From Begonia masoniana (lineage: Eukaryota > Streptophyta > Magnoliopsida > Cucurbitales > Begoniaceae): 64,000 nt of DNA. The DNA is taken from contig CM039511.1 in NCBI GenBank assembly GCA_022432975.1, positions 21,354,557 through 21,418,556 on the forward strand. Reading direction: 5' to 3'. The notes under the pieces were generated by a model, which worked only from the letters and a program-made list of their open reading frames with translations, was not told the DNA's origin and searched no databases. Made by a program: the position numbers and the translations under genes. Position 1 is the stretch's first letter. Every line of letters starts with the position of its first letter. Of the stretch, positions 46,796 to 59,630 are shown piece after piece.

Positions 46796-47761
46796 AGTGT
46801 ACAGAAATCAGTTTTGCATGGATTTTCAGTAAAACGTGTATGCATGACAGTCTCAGTGCCTGAACCTATAATCAGCAGACATCAGGACTAACAGGGCATA
46901 TTGTAAAACAGAAAACAGACAATTCGGGACATGAACTGAACAGACAACATAAAACACAACTGAACAGAAGCTATAACATTTCTACCCAAAACTACCCGAC
47001 AGAACTGGGATCCTAGTACCTTTGTGGTGTAGGGCCTTAAGGGCCAACCTACGGTTATGAACTTACCTGTTTGCTGTCGCGTTGGTGTTCCGAATGTCGC
47101 GGAAATGCTCGGATCTGTAGTATGCATGTAAAAGAATTAAACGAGCTGCAAATGTTAACAAATAACTTGTATAATATGCAGCAAACAGATTTCAACTCTT
47201 TAGAAAACACACCAACGTGTTTTCATCCAAAAACAGTGAGTTTTCACCAAATACCGAAACCCTAAACTTCGGTAAAACTCACATTAAACTTGTCCAAACT
47301 TGTTAGCATTAAAAGACGCTCACCTTTGCTGAAGAGAGTGGAGAAACGTTGGGGAAAATAAGTGTGGAAGTTTTGTTTTAATCGCCTAGAAGAGAGAAAG
47401 CCGAGAGAGATGGGAGGAAGCAGAGAAGTGAATGAAAACTCACGTAGGAGGATGAACTTAGCTTCCTCAACAAGTTGCCACTTGGCAATCATCCATTGGC
47501 TTACTCCCACCAACCTTAATCTCTCTCCAATTTACCCTCCGATGCATTACAAACTAAATGTCTTGTCTAGTTACATATTAGTTTGGCTCTCCAATTGAAT
47601 TTGTTGCATAAATTCTTCAATCCGTTTTCTCTCTAAACATTCACTTTATTTCTGTAAGGTATTATAACACTTTAATAAAATTACGCATTTTAATAACAGC
47701 CAATATATTCCATTTAATAGTTTGAGGAATAATATACATGGTAAAAATGCCGGGTGTTACA
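46796..47761 (-). repeat. Second block of the E5 3' LTR
   Basis: Continues the E5 3' LTR right of E6; matches 56096-57059 closely. It includes the AGGTAAG block at 47024-47071 (GGCCCTTAAGGCC palindrome adjacent). Confidence 0.9.
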
Positions 47762-47801
47762 TTCCACCCACCTTAACAGAAATTTTGTCCCCAAAATTTG
47801 C

Positions 47802-50800
47802 CTAAGCAAAGAGGTCCGGATATTGGGCTCTAACATCTTCTTGTCTTTCCCATGTGGCTTCCTCCACACCATGATTGCGCCATAAAACTTTCACCAACGG
47901 AACTACTCTGTTGCGCAATACTTTGAGTGACATATCCAATATCTTTATAGGTCTTTCTTCATATGTCAGCGTCGGCATGATATCAAAGTCCACATGTTCC
48001 ACTATTTGGGTTGGATCTCGTACGCACTTTCTCAGCATCGAAACATGGAAGACATTATGAACTCCATCCATTGACGCTGGCAACTGCAACTTGTAAGCCA
48101 CGCTTCCCACACGCTTCAAGATGGGAAAAGGGCCAATGAACCTTGGGCTTAACTTCCCTTTCTTGCCAAATCTCATTACACCTTTGAAAGGCGACACCTT
48201 CAGGAATACTTCATCGCCTTCAGCGAATTCTAGGTCTCTTCTTCTATTGTCCGCATAACTCTTCTGTCGACTCTGAGCAATTTTTATCCGTTGTTTGATA
48301 GCAGCTATCACCTCGGACATCTGCTGTAATATCTCAGGGCCGATAAGCCTGGTTTCTCCGACCTCATCCCAACACAATGGGGATCTACACTTTCTGCCGT
48401 AGAGAGCTTCATACGGAGCCATACCGATTGTAGCCTGGTAGCTATTGTTGTAAGCGAACTCCACAAGCGGCAAGTATCTACTCCAAGGAGCATGAAATTC
48501 CAGCACCCACGACCTTAACATATCCTCCAGTATTTGGATTGTTCTTTCAGATTGTCCGTCAGTCTGTGGATGAAATGCCGTGCTGAAATCCAACTTCGTG
48601 CCCAAAGAGTTCTGCAAACTTTTCCAAAACCTGGAAGTGAATCTGGGATCACGGTCTGAGACGATCGACACAGGAACACCATGCAGTTTAATAATCTCGC
48701 TAATATACAGTTCTGCATACTGATCCATGGAGTACGTCGTCTTCACAGGTAGAAAGTGGGCCGACTTAGTCAATCTGTCCACTATGACCCATATGCTATT
48801 GTGGCCTTTAGCTGTCCTTGGAAGGCCAACAACAAAGTCCATTGTTACATTCTCCCACTTCCATTCGGGAATCGGGAGAGGTTGAAGCGTTCCACTTGGT
48901 CGTTGATGTTCAGCTTTGACTTGTTGACATATCATACAGGACTCCACATACTTGGCCACCTCATTCTTCATATTTGGCCACCAGAAGTGAAGCTTCAAGT
49001 TCTGATACATCTTTGTGCTTCCAGGATGCACAGAGAAAGAAGATGAATGGGCTTCCGATAAGATGTGCTTCCGTAGTTCTTCGTCTTTCGGGACATACCA
49101 TCTGTTTTTGAACTTCAGAATACCATCTCCCGAATAACTGAAATTGGAAGAATCCATTGGTACCTTGCTCACCATATTAGCCATCTCCTTTGAATTGGTC
49201 TTCTGGGCCTCCTTAATGCGGTCCAGGACGGTGGGCCGTAATGTTAAGTCTGCTAGTATGGCCGATAGCCCAAAAACTATCTCCATATCAAACTTCCGTA
49301 TCTCCGTCCTCAAAGGCATTGGTACGGCCGACATAACTGGTTGCATAGTAGCTGGCATCCTGCTCAGTGCATCAGCTACCACATTAGCTTTCCCCGGGTG
49401 GTATTTGATCTCAACATCGTAATCTTTCACAAATTCTAACCACCGCCTCTGTCTCATATTCAACTCCTTCTGAGTAAAGAGGTACTTCAAACTCTTGTGA
49501 TCAGAAAACACCTTACATGATTGTCCGTACAAATGGTGTCTCCATACTTTCAGCGCAAATACAACCGCCGCTAACTCAAGGTCGTGAGTAGGGTAGTTTT
49601 CTTCATGGCTCTTCAATTGTCGGGATGCGTATGCTACCACTTTCCCTTCTTGCATTAATACACATCCCTAGCCAATCTTGGACGCATCACAATATACGCT
49701 GAATTTTCCGTCTTCAGTTGGCAAAACTAGTAGAGGAGCAGTGGTCAATTTCTGCTTAAGTGTCTGAAAGCTCACTTCACACGCTTCAGACCACCTGAAC
49801 TTGATTTCCTTCCTCGTTAAGCTGGTCATAGGCTTTGCTATCACAGAAAATCCCTTGATGAATTTCCTGTAATAACCAGCTAGTCCGATAAAGCTTCGTA
49901 CTTCGCTTGCATTCCTCGGCCTGGGCCAATCCCTCACGGCTTGAATCTTGGCCGGGTCTACCGAAACTCCCTCTGCAGACACCACATGGCCTAGGAAATT
50001 AATCTTGTTCAACCAGAATTCACACTTTGATAGCTTGGCAAACAATTGATGCTGTTTTAGGGTTGACAGCACAATAGCCAAGTGCTCTTTATGCTCCTCT
50101 TCAGTCCGAGAATAAACCAGGATGTCATCGATGAAGACGATTACGAATTTGTCCAAGAACTCCTGGAATACCCTATTAATCAAGTCCATAAATGCCGCGG
50201 GGGCATTAGTCAACCCGAATGACATCACCAAGAACTCGTAGTGCCCGTATCGAGTCCTGAAGGCGGTCTTCGGGATATCATCAGCTCTGACCTTTAACTG
50301 GTAATAGCCGGAGCGCAAGTCGATCTTAGAGAATACCCGAGCCCCTTGTAGTTGGTCAAATAAATCATCGATTCTCGGCAACAGGTACTTATTCTTGATC
50401 GTCAACTTGTTCAGCTCACGGTAGTAAATACACATCCGTAGGGACCCATCCTTCTTCTTGACGAATAAGACGGGAGCACCCCACGGAGAGAAGCTAGGGC
50501 GTACAAAACCCTTGTCCACTAACTCTTTCAGCTGAGTCTTCAATTCCTTCAGTTCAATTGGTGTCATACGGTACGGATTCTTTGATACTGGTTCCGCACC
50601 TGGACATACGTCAATTTCAAACTCGACCTCGCGATCAGGTGGCAACCCCGGTAAGTCATCTGAGAAAACCTCAGGAAAGTCTCGGACTACCGGGATATCT
50701 TGAAGTTCCACCTCACCTTGCCTTCGTATGTCTATTACATGGGCCAGAAATCCAATGCACCCTGACTTCATTAGCCATTGAGCTTTTAAGGAAGATATAA

Positions 50801-51395
50801 CAGGCATACGGCGTTTCTCCGGTACTGCCTGATAAGAGAATTCCACTTCATTCGGGCGTTTAAATGACACTAGCCCGGACCTACAGTCGATGGTGGCATG
50901 ATGTCTAAACAGCCAGTCCATCCCCAGAATGACATCGTACCCTTTCATACTGATGACGATAAGGTCGGCGTACAACTTCTGATTTCCTACTGACACTATA
51001 TCACCCCGTACCACCTGCTCGGAGTGCATAAACCCTCCAGACGGTAGCATAATGCTATAGGGCTGATCTGACGACGTACTAAAAAGCTTTTCTCTAATCA
51101 CAAAATCCACAGCCACGAAGGAATGAGTGGCCCCCGTGTCCCACAAAGTATAAGCAGGCGCGTTACTTATTAAAATCGTACCAGTAATTGCCGTGTGCAG
51201 ATCAGCATCATCAACATCTTCCATCATTGCAAACACTCTCGGTACGGCTTGACCTGTTCTGGTGTCGGGTATTGGGCAATCCCGAACAAGATGGCCTCCT
51301 TTGCCACATCGGAAACATTGGCCGGTAGCAAGCCTGCACTCTCCTTTGTGAGGCTTCTGGCAATGTGGACATATAGTGGGCTGAGGAGCTCCCAT
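47802..51395 (-). pseudogene. E5 pol (PR-RT-RH-INT-chromodomain), one internal stop
   Basis: Almost intact polyprotein. In coding order: knuckles ([27 protein letters not shown]), protease with [11 protein letters not shown] (about 51140), RT with MCIYYRELN (usual Asp replaced by Tyr), [13 protein letters not shown] and an intact FIDDILVYS (about 50130), and RNase H. A single TAG at 49668-49670, right after YCDASKIG, stops the frame. It reopens at once with [10 protein letters not shown] and runs 617 codons through the integrase (HPGSTKMY...CMICQQ; VDRLTK; SDRDPRF; QTDGQSE all intact) to a chromodomain-like [18 protein letters not shown]. Only that stop separates it from a full frame. Confidence 0.93.
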
Positions 51396-51489
51396 CGGTC
51401 TCTTTCCCTTGTCCTGGTAAGTAAGGGCCTCGTTGGGTCTCTTAATGCCCCTGTTTTGTTGCTGTTGAGGTTGGAAATTCTGGCCTCTC
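51396..51489 (-). pseudogene. E5 gag linker left of S3
   Basis: Q/N-rich basic linker in the same phase as the knuckle frame, bounded by the TSD CTCTC and S3. Joins gag (53501-54250) to the knuckle. Confidence 0.7.
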
Positions 51490-51774
51490 TGTAACGCCCC
51501 GAGTTATCTGAACCCGGTTTGCTACTCATAACGCTGAACCGAACCATGACGTCTTGATGCTAAATTTAAAATTTCACTCGACAGCCAAAATTTGACTTAT
51601 TCTAAAACTAAATATATTCTAAAACTTGTAGCGGAAAATCAATTGAACATCAATGAAGCTAAGTAACCTGTGAAAACATTTTAAAATGACTGTTGGAAGT
51701 GTTAAGAGTAATTGGTCAAAAGACGTAAGGCTTAAAAAAAACGCGGAATGCCCGTGAAGTTGCTGAAGTCGAAC

Positions 51775-52140
51775 ACATCTGCCGACGACAAAGTCAACGG
51801 AAGAAGCAGAAATAGGAATAGGAGGTTTCTACCGATGACGTGTACAAACAACGCACCACCATCTACCGACAAGCCAACACAACTACATCTGCCGATGAAG
51901 TCAACATAACTTCATCTGCCGATGGAGTCAACATAACTTCATCTACCGATAGATTTCCATCTGCCGATAGACAAGCACGCGACATCTACCGACAACGACA
52001 TTACGACTCCTTCCGATAAGATTAAAATATACACTACATCTGCCGATAGCAAAACTACAGGTTTTGCGACTTGCACCTGCCGATGACGTCAGCCGGATGT
52101 TCTCTCTCTCATCCAACGACTTTACTGAAGGCACCTTCCG
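51775..52140. repeat. CATCTGCCGATG repeat array in S3
   Basis: About ten loose copies of CATCT(G/A)CCGAT, several followed by GACGTCA-like or AAGTCAACA strings. Spacing irregular. Confidence 0.65.
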
Positions 52141-52589
52141 ATAGGCAGAACGACAAAACTAAACATCCAGAAACAAACCAAATCACTACCCTTCCCAAAT
52201 TCAGTAAAAAACAATGTTTTCAAAATCCAACAGAATACCAATATCAGAAGATTCTCAAAAATGTTTTCAAAGCTTTGAAACCACTATTGTCATAAAATTT
52301 TCAGTAAAACATCTATACTGAACTAGTTACCCTCAACTCAACACCTGCAGCCATGGATTAAACCGCCTCAACAGATGACCAAACCGATGCCTGAAAATGC
52401 TCCTCCAACCAGCCTATTCCTCATGTTGGTCGGTAAACATACCTTCAGTAACTTCTTCACCTACATCACAAAACTCATCTATTAGCCTAATGCTAAGCAA
52501 GTAGAGCGATGAATGAAATGGATCAATGAAGCAATAATTTCCCTAAACATGCGGTCTCTACTTTCTCATCTCAGTTGTATTCAAATTCG

Positions 52590-52800
52590 TTCTCTGTTGA
52601 TCCCTCTGTACGATGGGAAAGTGGATCAGTCATTCCCCAAAGCATACATCCTCTGATCTCAATTAAGGGGCGGATTAATTCCCTTAACAGTTAACTGGTC
52701 TGATCCCCCTGTAGGATTGGGAAGTGGATCACTTTTCCCAAAACCTCAATCCTCTGTTCTCAGTTAAGGGGCGGATTAATCCCCCTTAACAGTTGTTCTG
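52590..52800. repeat. Tandem duplication in S3
   Basis: Two copies of about 115 bp with TTAAGGGGCGGATTAAT and GGGAAGTGGATCA-like strings. Confidence 0.75.
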
Positions 52801-53500
52801 ATCATCCTGCTCACACTTACCATGCGTTTCAAGTAAATTCATTTTCGTAATCTTTCAAAAACATGATGCATGACAACTGGAAAATAAACATACAAAACAT
52901 ACATAAATCCTACTGTTTTGTGATGTAGGCCCGAAGGCACAAACAAACTCTACTTACCTGGATCCCTGGAAATCGCTCGGCTAAATGCTACTTCAGAAGC
53001 TCGCTCACCTAAAATCATAATAGTACATATATCAAACTTTCACTAAACTTCACAGAATCAATACAGGAGTTTGAGGAACAAAATTTGAAACCCCACAACT
53101 CGGGTATTCTCAATAGTCGCTCAGCCCGAACCTACTCTAAATCACAACATTCCTCGAAACTCCTCACATTGTACTCCCTTAGCTATCTAACTACTAAAAT
53201 TGCAAGAAAACAAGGAGGGCTTACCTAGGTTGAAGGAGAATCGGGCAGGAGAATCGCCTAGAGATTTCTGCCGTTCGAGCTGAAGACCGAAAGGGAAAAG
53301 AAAATGAGTAGTGGTGGCGGCTACTCTAAACTTTTTGCCTTAAATACTTTATCCACTTTCAAATTTGCCAATTACCCTTATGCCGTTACTTACTCATTCT
53401 TCAACCTAACCTATATTATACTAAAATTTCATTCATCGATTATACTTAATAGATTTATCTGTTATTTTAAATTTTTAATTAAAGTCGGGTGTTACACTCT

Positions 53501-54250
53501 CTGCTGTTGCTGCTGTTGAGGAACATTTCTAATAATTCCTCTTGGTGGATCTCTCTGTCTCTGGGACTTCATTTCTAAGGCCTCTAATTGGTAAGCCTTG
53601 GCCACCACTTTCACATACGGTGCTTCATCGAATCCCCCAGTTGTAATTCCATGTAACAAATCCATCTTCAGTCCTTGAATGAACTGATGTACCTTGTTCT
53701 CATCGGTAGCCACCATGTGTTCTGCATATCGGGATAAGGACTCGAATTTCTGGACGTATTCAGCCACTGAGCCATATTGTCGTAGCCGAGAGAATTCAAG
53801 CAATTTCTCCTTCCTTACTCCATGGTCAAAGTACTTTTCGTAGAACATTTTCTTGAACCCTTCCCAGCTTAATGCCATTGTAGTCGCTTGCACTGTGTCC
53901 CACCAGAATCCAGCACCTTTGGTGAGATAGAACGTGGCACAAATAACCTTCTTGTTGTCCTCCACGTCTGCATAACTGAACATCTTCTCCATAGCTCGAA
54001 TCCAAGTTTCAGCACGGGTCGGGTCTTTAGACATTCCATCAAATGAAGGCGGCTGGAGTCGCCGGAATCTATCTCCACTGTTGTCTCGCGGAGCGTTTGC
54101 ATTGTTACCATTAATCCCATGGTTATTGTTCCTATCATCTTCCCGAGCCATCATGCGCTCAACCATGCGTGACTGTACCCCCACCAATTCGGTTAGCCTG
54201 TCAATGGCCCGAGAACTTTCACTTGATTCTTCTTGATGTCCTCTCACCAT
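53501..54250 (-). CDS. E5 gag (open frame, cut by S3)
   Basis: Open from the ATG at 54248-54250 (MVRGHQEESSESSRAIDRL) for about 250 codons. Content: an RxxMVERMMARED segment, PPSFDGMSKDPTRAETWIRAME, the capsid domain (GAGFWWDTVQA, FKKMFYEKYFDHGVRKEKLLEF, VHQFIQGLKMDLL), then a glutamine run where S3 enters. The protein would package the element RNA and form particles. The start is supported by the position about 160 bp downstream of the primer binding site and by the matching N-terminus in E4 (MVRGQHRED). Confidence 0.88.
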
Positions 54251-54769
54251 TTCTAAGAAATCCTATAAACAAAATAACCTAATTTAATAACAGAACTTTT
54301 ACTGGAACTTTAAACACTTACAGTCGATGGAGCGATCTCACATGGCGGGTTGCGCAGTCGGACATTTCACAGAATCGATTTTAAAACCGTGGCTCTCTGA
54401 TACCACAACTGTGACGACCCAAAACCGGGACCCGATCGAAGTCCGGGATCGGAGCCGTCACTCAAGTCAGTTGACGGAAAACGGTGACTTTTTTTTTATT
54501 TTTATTTTTATTTTTATTTTTATTTTTATTTTTTTATTTTTTTATTTTTTTTACGGAACAGGTTGGACTTTTGAAACATACCCTTAACAAATTTACAGAG
54601 AAGGAAAAACATTTCCGGGATTTGGAATCAAACAGAGAATAAAGAAATAGTTAAAAAGACAGAATGATATTAAAAGACGGACCTCTAAATAAATGACAGA
54701 ATTTAAAACTTGGAACAGAGTCAGAAAACATATTGAAAGAAACGCCACAGTTAAAAAAAGACGGAATTG

Positions 54770-55005
54770 GATGATAAAATGTGTGAACGATGAAATCGGA
54801 TGACCAAATTGTGAACAGTAACCTGATGATAAAATGTGTGAACAGTACCGGATGACCAAATTGTGAACAGTAACCGGATGATAAAATGTGTGAACAGTAC
54901 CGGATGACCAAATTCTGAACAGTAACCGGATGACCAAATTGTGAACAGTAACCGGATGATAAAATGTGTGAACAGTACCGGATGACCAAATCGTGAACAG
55001 GGTTC
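54770..55005. repeat. Tandem repeats GGATGACCAAATTGTGAACA (E5 5' LTR)
   Basis: Counterpart of the array at 36985-37215 with the same unit order. Confidence 0.85.
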
Positions 55006-55013
55006 AGCGGAAG

Positions 55014-55232
55014 AGCTTAGGTGACGTCAGCCGGAAGACATAGTTTTAAACTGGGCGGATGACTTATGCTGACGTCAACCAGAAGATATGAATACACTGG
55101 GCGGATGACTAGATGACGTCAGCCGGAAGACATAGTTTTAAACTGGGCGGATGACTTATGCTGACGTCAACCGGAAGACATGAATACACTGGGCGGATGA
55201 CTAGATGACGTCAGCCGGAAGACATAGTTTTA
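55014..55232 (-). promoter_or_regulatory. TGACGTCA array (E5 5' LTR)
   Basis: Five exact TGACGTCA at 55022, 55070, 55114, 55162 and 55206 with the same 48/44 spacing as in the 3' LTR. Confidence 0.6.
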
Positions 55233-57644
55233 AAGGCAGAATTTGACAACCTTAAACAGGAAGACAACAAACAGAAAACCTCACGACAGAAGGCATAAAG
55301 GTTTCAAACCTTCAAAACCCGATTTCAAACAAGGTTTTGAACCATACTCTACAAGTGACAGGGGTTCAAGAAAACAAACTGCATGGATGGCTCTAAAACT
55401 CGAGACCATCCATGCATGACCTGAAAAGGGAGAACTCAAGCAGTTCCAGAATGTTTTCAAAACATTTCAAGGCATTAATACAGAATATTTCAGGAGACAA
55501 CTATCAACTGTCAACAGAGATTAAAAACTTGGACATCAGAACTGATACATTATATATATACCTAACAGAATCTCCTACAGAGTTTTTAAAGCAAAACACA
55601 GAACCTTAACAGAGTTTTAAAACAACCACAACAGAATTCCAGAAGAGCCTACATATATGAACTTTTCTTTGAAAACTAAGACTTAAACCTCGGGACAGAA
55701 AATATTGTCTGACTGCAGCAACCACCCCGAGAGCTCGAGCCATCAACTACATCAAATTGTCAGATTGAGGCACACAGTCCTCAGATTCGGGTTCAGTACC
55801 TACACCAAAGAGTTCACCTATGAGTCTAAAACTCAGTAAGGACATAATACAGATGCAGTGATGCAAAATGCTATGCATGCAGTTTTCAGAATACAGTGAC
55901 AGATCAGAACTTTACGTTACAGTGGCAGAAGAATTAAGTGGGGCGTATAGGGGAACTGGTTCAGTACGTGCACTATCAGGCACAACAGTTTTCAGATTCC
56001 CAGGGAGGGATAAAACCATAGGGGCCAGTCCCCGTCCCGCACTTAACCAGTACATTACAGACAGTCAGATTTTTATCTTGTTTAGTTTCAAACAGTGTAC
56101 AGAAATCAGTTTTGCATGGATTTTCAGTAAAACGTGTATGCATGACAGTCTCAGTGCCTGAACCTATAATCAGCAGACATCAGGACTAACAGGGCATATT
56201 GTAAAACAGAAAACAGACAATTCGGGACATGAACTGAACAGACAACATAAAACACAACTGAACAGAAGCTATAACATTTCTACCCAAAACTACCCGACAG
56301 AACTGGGATCCTAGTACCTCTGTGGTGTAGGGCCTTAAGGGCCAACCTACGGTTATGAACTTACCTGTTTGCTGTCGCATTGGTGTTCCGAATGTCGCGG
56401 AAATGCTCGGATCTGTAGTATGCATGTAAAAGAATTAAACGAGCTGCAAATGTTAACAAATAACTTGTATAATATGCAGCAAACAGATTTCAACTCTTTA
56501 GAAAACACACCAACGTGTTTTCATCCAAAAACAGTGAGTTTTCACCAAATACCGAAACCCTAAACTTCGGTAAAACTCACATTAAACTTGTCCAAACTTG
56601 TTAGCATTAAAAGACGCTCACCTTTGTTGAAGAGAGTGGAGAAACGCTGGGGAAACAAAGTGTGGAAGTTTTGTTTTAATCGCCTAGAAGAGAGAAAGCC
56701 GAGAGAGATGGGAGGAAGCAGAGAAGTGAATGAAAACTCACGTAGGAGGATGAACTTAGCTTCCTCAACAAGTTGCCACTTGGCAATCATCCATTGGCTT
56801 ACTCCCACCAACCTTAATCTCTCTCCAATTTACCCTCCGATGCGTTACAAACTAAATGTCTTGTCTAGTTACATATTAGTTTGGCTCTCCAATTGAATTT
56901 GTTGCATAAATTCTTCAATCCGTTTTCTCTCTAAACATTCACTTTATTTCTATAAGGTATTATAACACTTTAATAAAATTACGCATTTTAATAACAGCCA
57001 ATATATTCCATTTAATAGTTTGAGGAATAATATACATGGCAAAAATGCCGAGTGTTACAGTAACGACCCCAAAATTTAATTTTAATTTTTTTCCAATTTG
57101 AAAATCCTAAAATTTTTTCCAAATTGATTTGTAAATTAGGTTAAATTGGATCGTTATGAAACTCTAATTTTTTTAATTCAAATTCATTGAAAATAACCAA
57201 AATCATTTAATAAGCGAAAAACTTAAAATTAATGTCAATAAATATATAGAACATTAAATGCTAAACAAACATTAAATATAACTTCATTCATAATTTTTTT
57301 TTAAAAAAACAATAACGTACTTAATAAAAATTCAATAATTGATGCAATTAATTATTCAAAATAAAAATAAATTTAAATACAACTAAATATAAAAATATAT
57401 TTTAAAAATAATATAAAAGCATAACTCTTATTTTTATTTAAAACCGACGACCACATCCTCCTTTGTATGCTCACCTGCTTCTGGAAGATTCTCGATCATA
57501 GCTAGTTTTTCCTCAGATAAAAACTCATCTACATGACAAAATTAAAAACTATGAGAAAAACTCAATAAGCAAAAATATGTGCAAGTGTCAACATTTACTT
57601 TTTCCAAATCTTGTCTTATCAGTTACATTTAGGTTAGACTGTTC

Positions 57645-57830
57645 TAACATTGGGTCAAATATCACATCTAGTTAGAACTTGTTCCAACCTTCGGTCAAAC
57701 ACCACCTCTAGTTAGAATTTATTCCAACCTTCGGTCAAACACCACCTCTAGTTAGAATTTGTTCCAACTTTCGATAAGATGTCACATACTAGTTAGAACT
57801 TGTTCCAACCTTCGATCAAGCTCACCATCT
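57645..57830. repeat. Tandem repeat of about 40-46 bp in S5
   Basis: Four to five imperfect units of the form CTAGTTAGAATTTGTTCCAA followed by CCTTCGGTCAAACACCAC. Confidence 0.85.
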
Positions 57831-58502
57831 CATTGTCATTCAGGTTTTTGCTATCATGTATTTTTCATCAATTCGATCGTTTTCATACATATACAAATGT
57901 CCTATCAATTTTATCTTTTAAACAATTCTATGACAATGTCTAAACATACGTGCTCAAATATCAGAAATATAAAATAAAACTATAATAAAATAATATAGAT
58001 TTTGTGATGTAAAGTTATAACCAAAACATTGAAAAACGTGATATTTTCACTTACTTAGATTTTGAGAGAGAGAGAGATAATAAGGTTTTAGGTGTTTCCC
58101 TGAGCGTTCGAATAATTTTCCTACTTAAAAATTAGGGAGATTTAAACTTCTTCGTTCCTCCTAAAATAATCCTTGAAATTAATAAGAGTAAAATTTTCTT
58201 ACCAATAAAATCCTAGCGTTGGATTTTCGGATCGATTTGAGTGTCCTTAACGATCCAAAAATATTCGGTTGAATAATTTTAGATTTTGGGCTGATTTGGT
58301 CAACTGGGCCGGTTTAGGCTGAGCTTTTAACAAAAACCCAGTTTGGTTCACTGGTTGTTTGGTTCTGACCTTGATGTTTGGTTCGGTTCAGAATAAAAGT
58401 TCTAAACCGCGGACTTTCTTCCCCAACCTATGTCAGTGTGTTCTGCCGAGAAAGAGAGTAAGTGAAACAAGGAGAGAGAGCAAGAGCAAGAACGAGAGAC
58501 AG

Positions 58503-58506
<4 letters not shown>

Positions 58507-58597
<91 letters not shown>
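58507..58597. repeat. (GA)n microsatellite, about 45 units
   Basis: Uninterrupted GA run of about 91 bp within S5. The alternating Arg-Glu frames it produces are not genes. Confidence 0.95.
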
Positions 58598-58599
<2 letters not shown>

Positions 58600-59585
58600 C
58601 TTACGCCTTTAGAGGAGGATTTGTGCACTCGATCATGGTTCGCAACAGTAGAACGGAGCTTAGCCAAGAGAAGAATTTTTGTCAAAGAAATCGCTCGGCC
58701 GTTTAAGGCAGAGTTGAGGAAATCCTCGGAGGAATTCGGCCACTTCTGAGCAGGTTGCTGTAACACCCGATTTTCGGGATTTAGATTATATTCCAATATA
58801 AACGGCAATTTTGTAAATACGTCGAATTGTGTCCGTTTCGTGAACAGAAAGTTTTAACGGAGCCGTAACAATTAATCGGAATTTTATGGTAAAATATGAG
58901 AATTTTAGAAAATAGGATCGTTAGTTAAATAACGAGACAATTGGGAGAAGAAAATTTAAATTAAGTGAAGGGCAATTTAGTAATTGCCAAACCAAGTTTT
59001 TATTAAACATTATAAATTTTTCATTTCCTCTCCAACACTCCAACGCAAAATCCATTTTCCTCTCTCCTTTGGCGCGACTCTTCTCCTTTCCTCATGCGAT
59101 TCTTCATTTTGGCGACGATTTCTTTCCTCCGGCGACTCGAATCTTCACGCTTCTTCGTCGTCTTTGCTCTCTAGGTAAGGCTCTAAGCTTTTGGAACGTT
59201 AGATATTGATGTCTAGGATTTAAAACGAATAGAGTTCGTTAGGGTTTTCGTTGAAAACGTAAATCGATGTTTGAAATTGATAGGTTGAGCTTAGTTATGC
59301 CTCTAATAGACGTATTGATAGTTATCGGAGCTTAGTTCATCGATTTGTTGAGGTGTATTAGAGACTTGGTTAAGTTGGAGCTTGAAAACCTGCATTAATG
59401 GAAGTTTGTTGATTCTCGAGCGTGAGTTGCTCGATGAAATGCCTCAACGAAGTGTTTTAGGGGATTTTCTTTAGTTAGGAGTTAACAATTTTTGGAGTTT
59501 GGTGATTTAGACTCGATTTAATACGTATATTGTGAAATGCATAGGTGAACAAACGCTCGTGGATGGAGCTCGGTGTGCAACGACG

Positions 59586-59630
59586 CGAGGTAAGTTCTCG
59601 CGACTTACTCTGGCCGATAGGCCTACACCA
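59586..59630 (+). promoter_or_regulatory. Splice-donor-like LTR block (S4)
   Basis: GCGAGGTAAGTTCTCG, then GGCCGATAGGCCTACACCA. Same layout as in the other LTR families. Confidence 0.5.

Larger units (their letters stand above)
36642..47761 (-). repeat. E5 3' LTR, interrupted by E6
   Basis: Blocks 36642-38358 and 46796-47761. Compared with the 5' LTR it carries an extra tandem copy of a block of about 50 bp (GATTCCCAGGGAGGGATAAA) at 38205-38290 and a different T-rich tract length near 36720. Otherwise very similar. Confidence 0.92.
51490..53495 (-). mobile_element. S3: solo LTR in the E5 gag
   Basis: 2006 bp, TGTAACGCCCCGAG at left and CGGGTGTTACA at right, flanked by CTCTC at 51485-51489 and 53496-53500. 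No internal region. Minus orientation from the AGGTAAG block (52921-52961, read on minus). Contains CATCTGCCGATG/ATCTACCGAT repeats (51775-52140) with one TGACGTCA at 52084, and a duplicated block of about 120 bp at 52590-52800. Confidence 0.88.
36642..57059 (-). mobile_element. E5: nearly complete Del/Tekay-like chromovirus
   Basis: Minus-strand gypsy with 5' LTR 54410-57059 and 3' LTR 36642-47761 (about 2.68 kb without E6). The primer binding site in coding sense is TGGTATCAGAGAGCC, adjacent to 54410. The polypurine tract is at about 47762-47775 (AAGGTGGGTGGAA in coding sense). TSD GTAAC at 36637-36641 and 57060-57064. Gag and pol are almost open: the defects seen are one stop in RNase H and the S3 insertion at the end of gag. 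E6 sits in its 3' LTR. Confidence 0.94.
54410..57059 (-). repeat. E5 5' LTR
   Basis: 2650 bp. Contains a (TTTTTA)n tract at 54487-54552, the GGATGACCAAATTGTGAACA repeat array, five TGACGTCA palindromes, the AGGTAAG block at 56322-56369, and a CT-rich leader in coding sense. Confidence 0.92.

Noticed and set aside
58359..58749. ORFs with long Arg-Glu or Leu-Ser repeats
   Set aside because: They are translations of the (GA)n microsatellite in all frames; no flanking domain.
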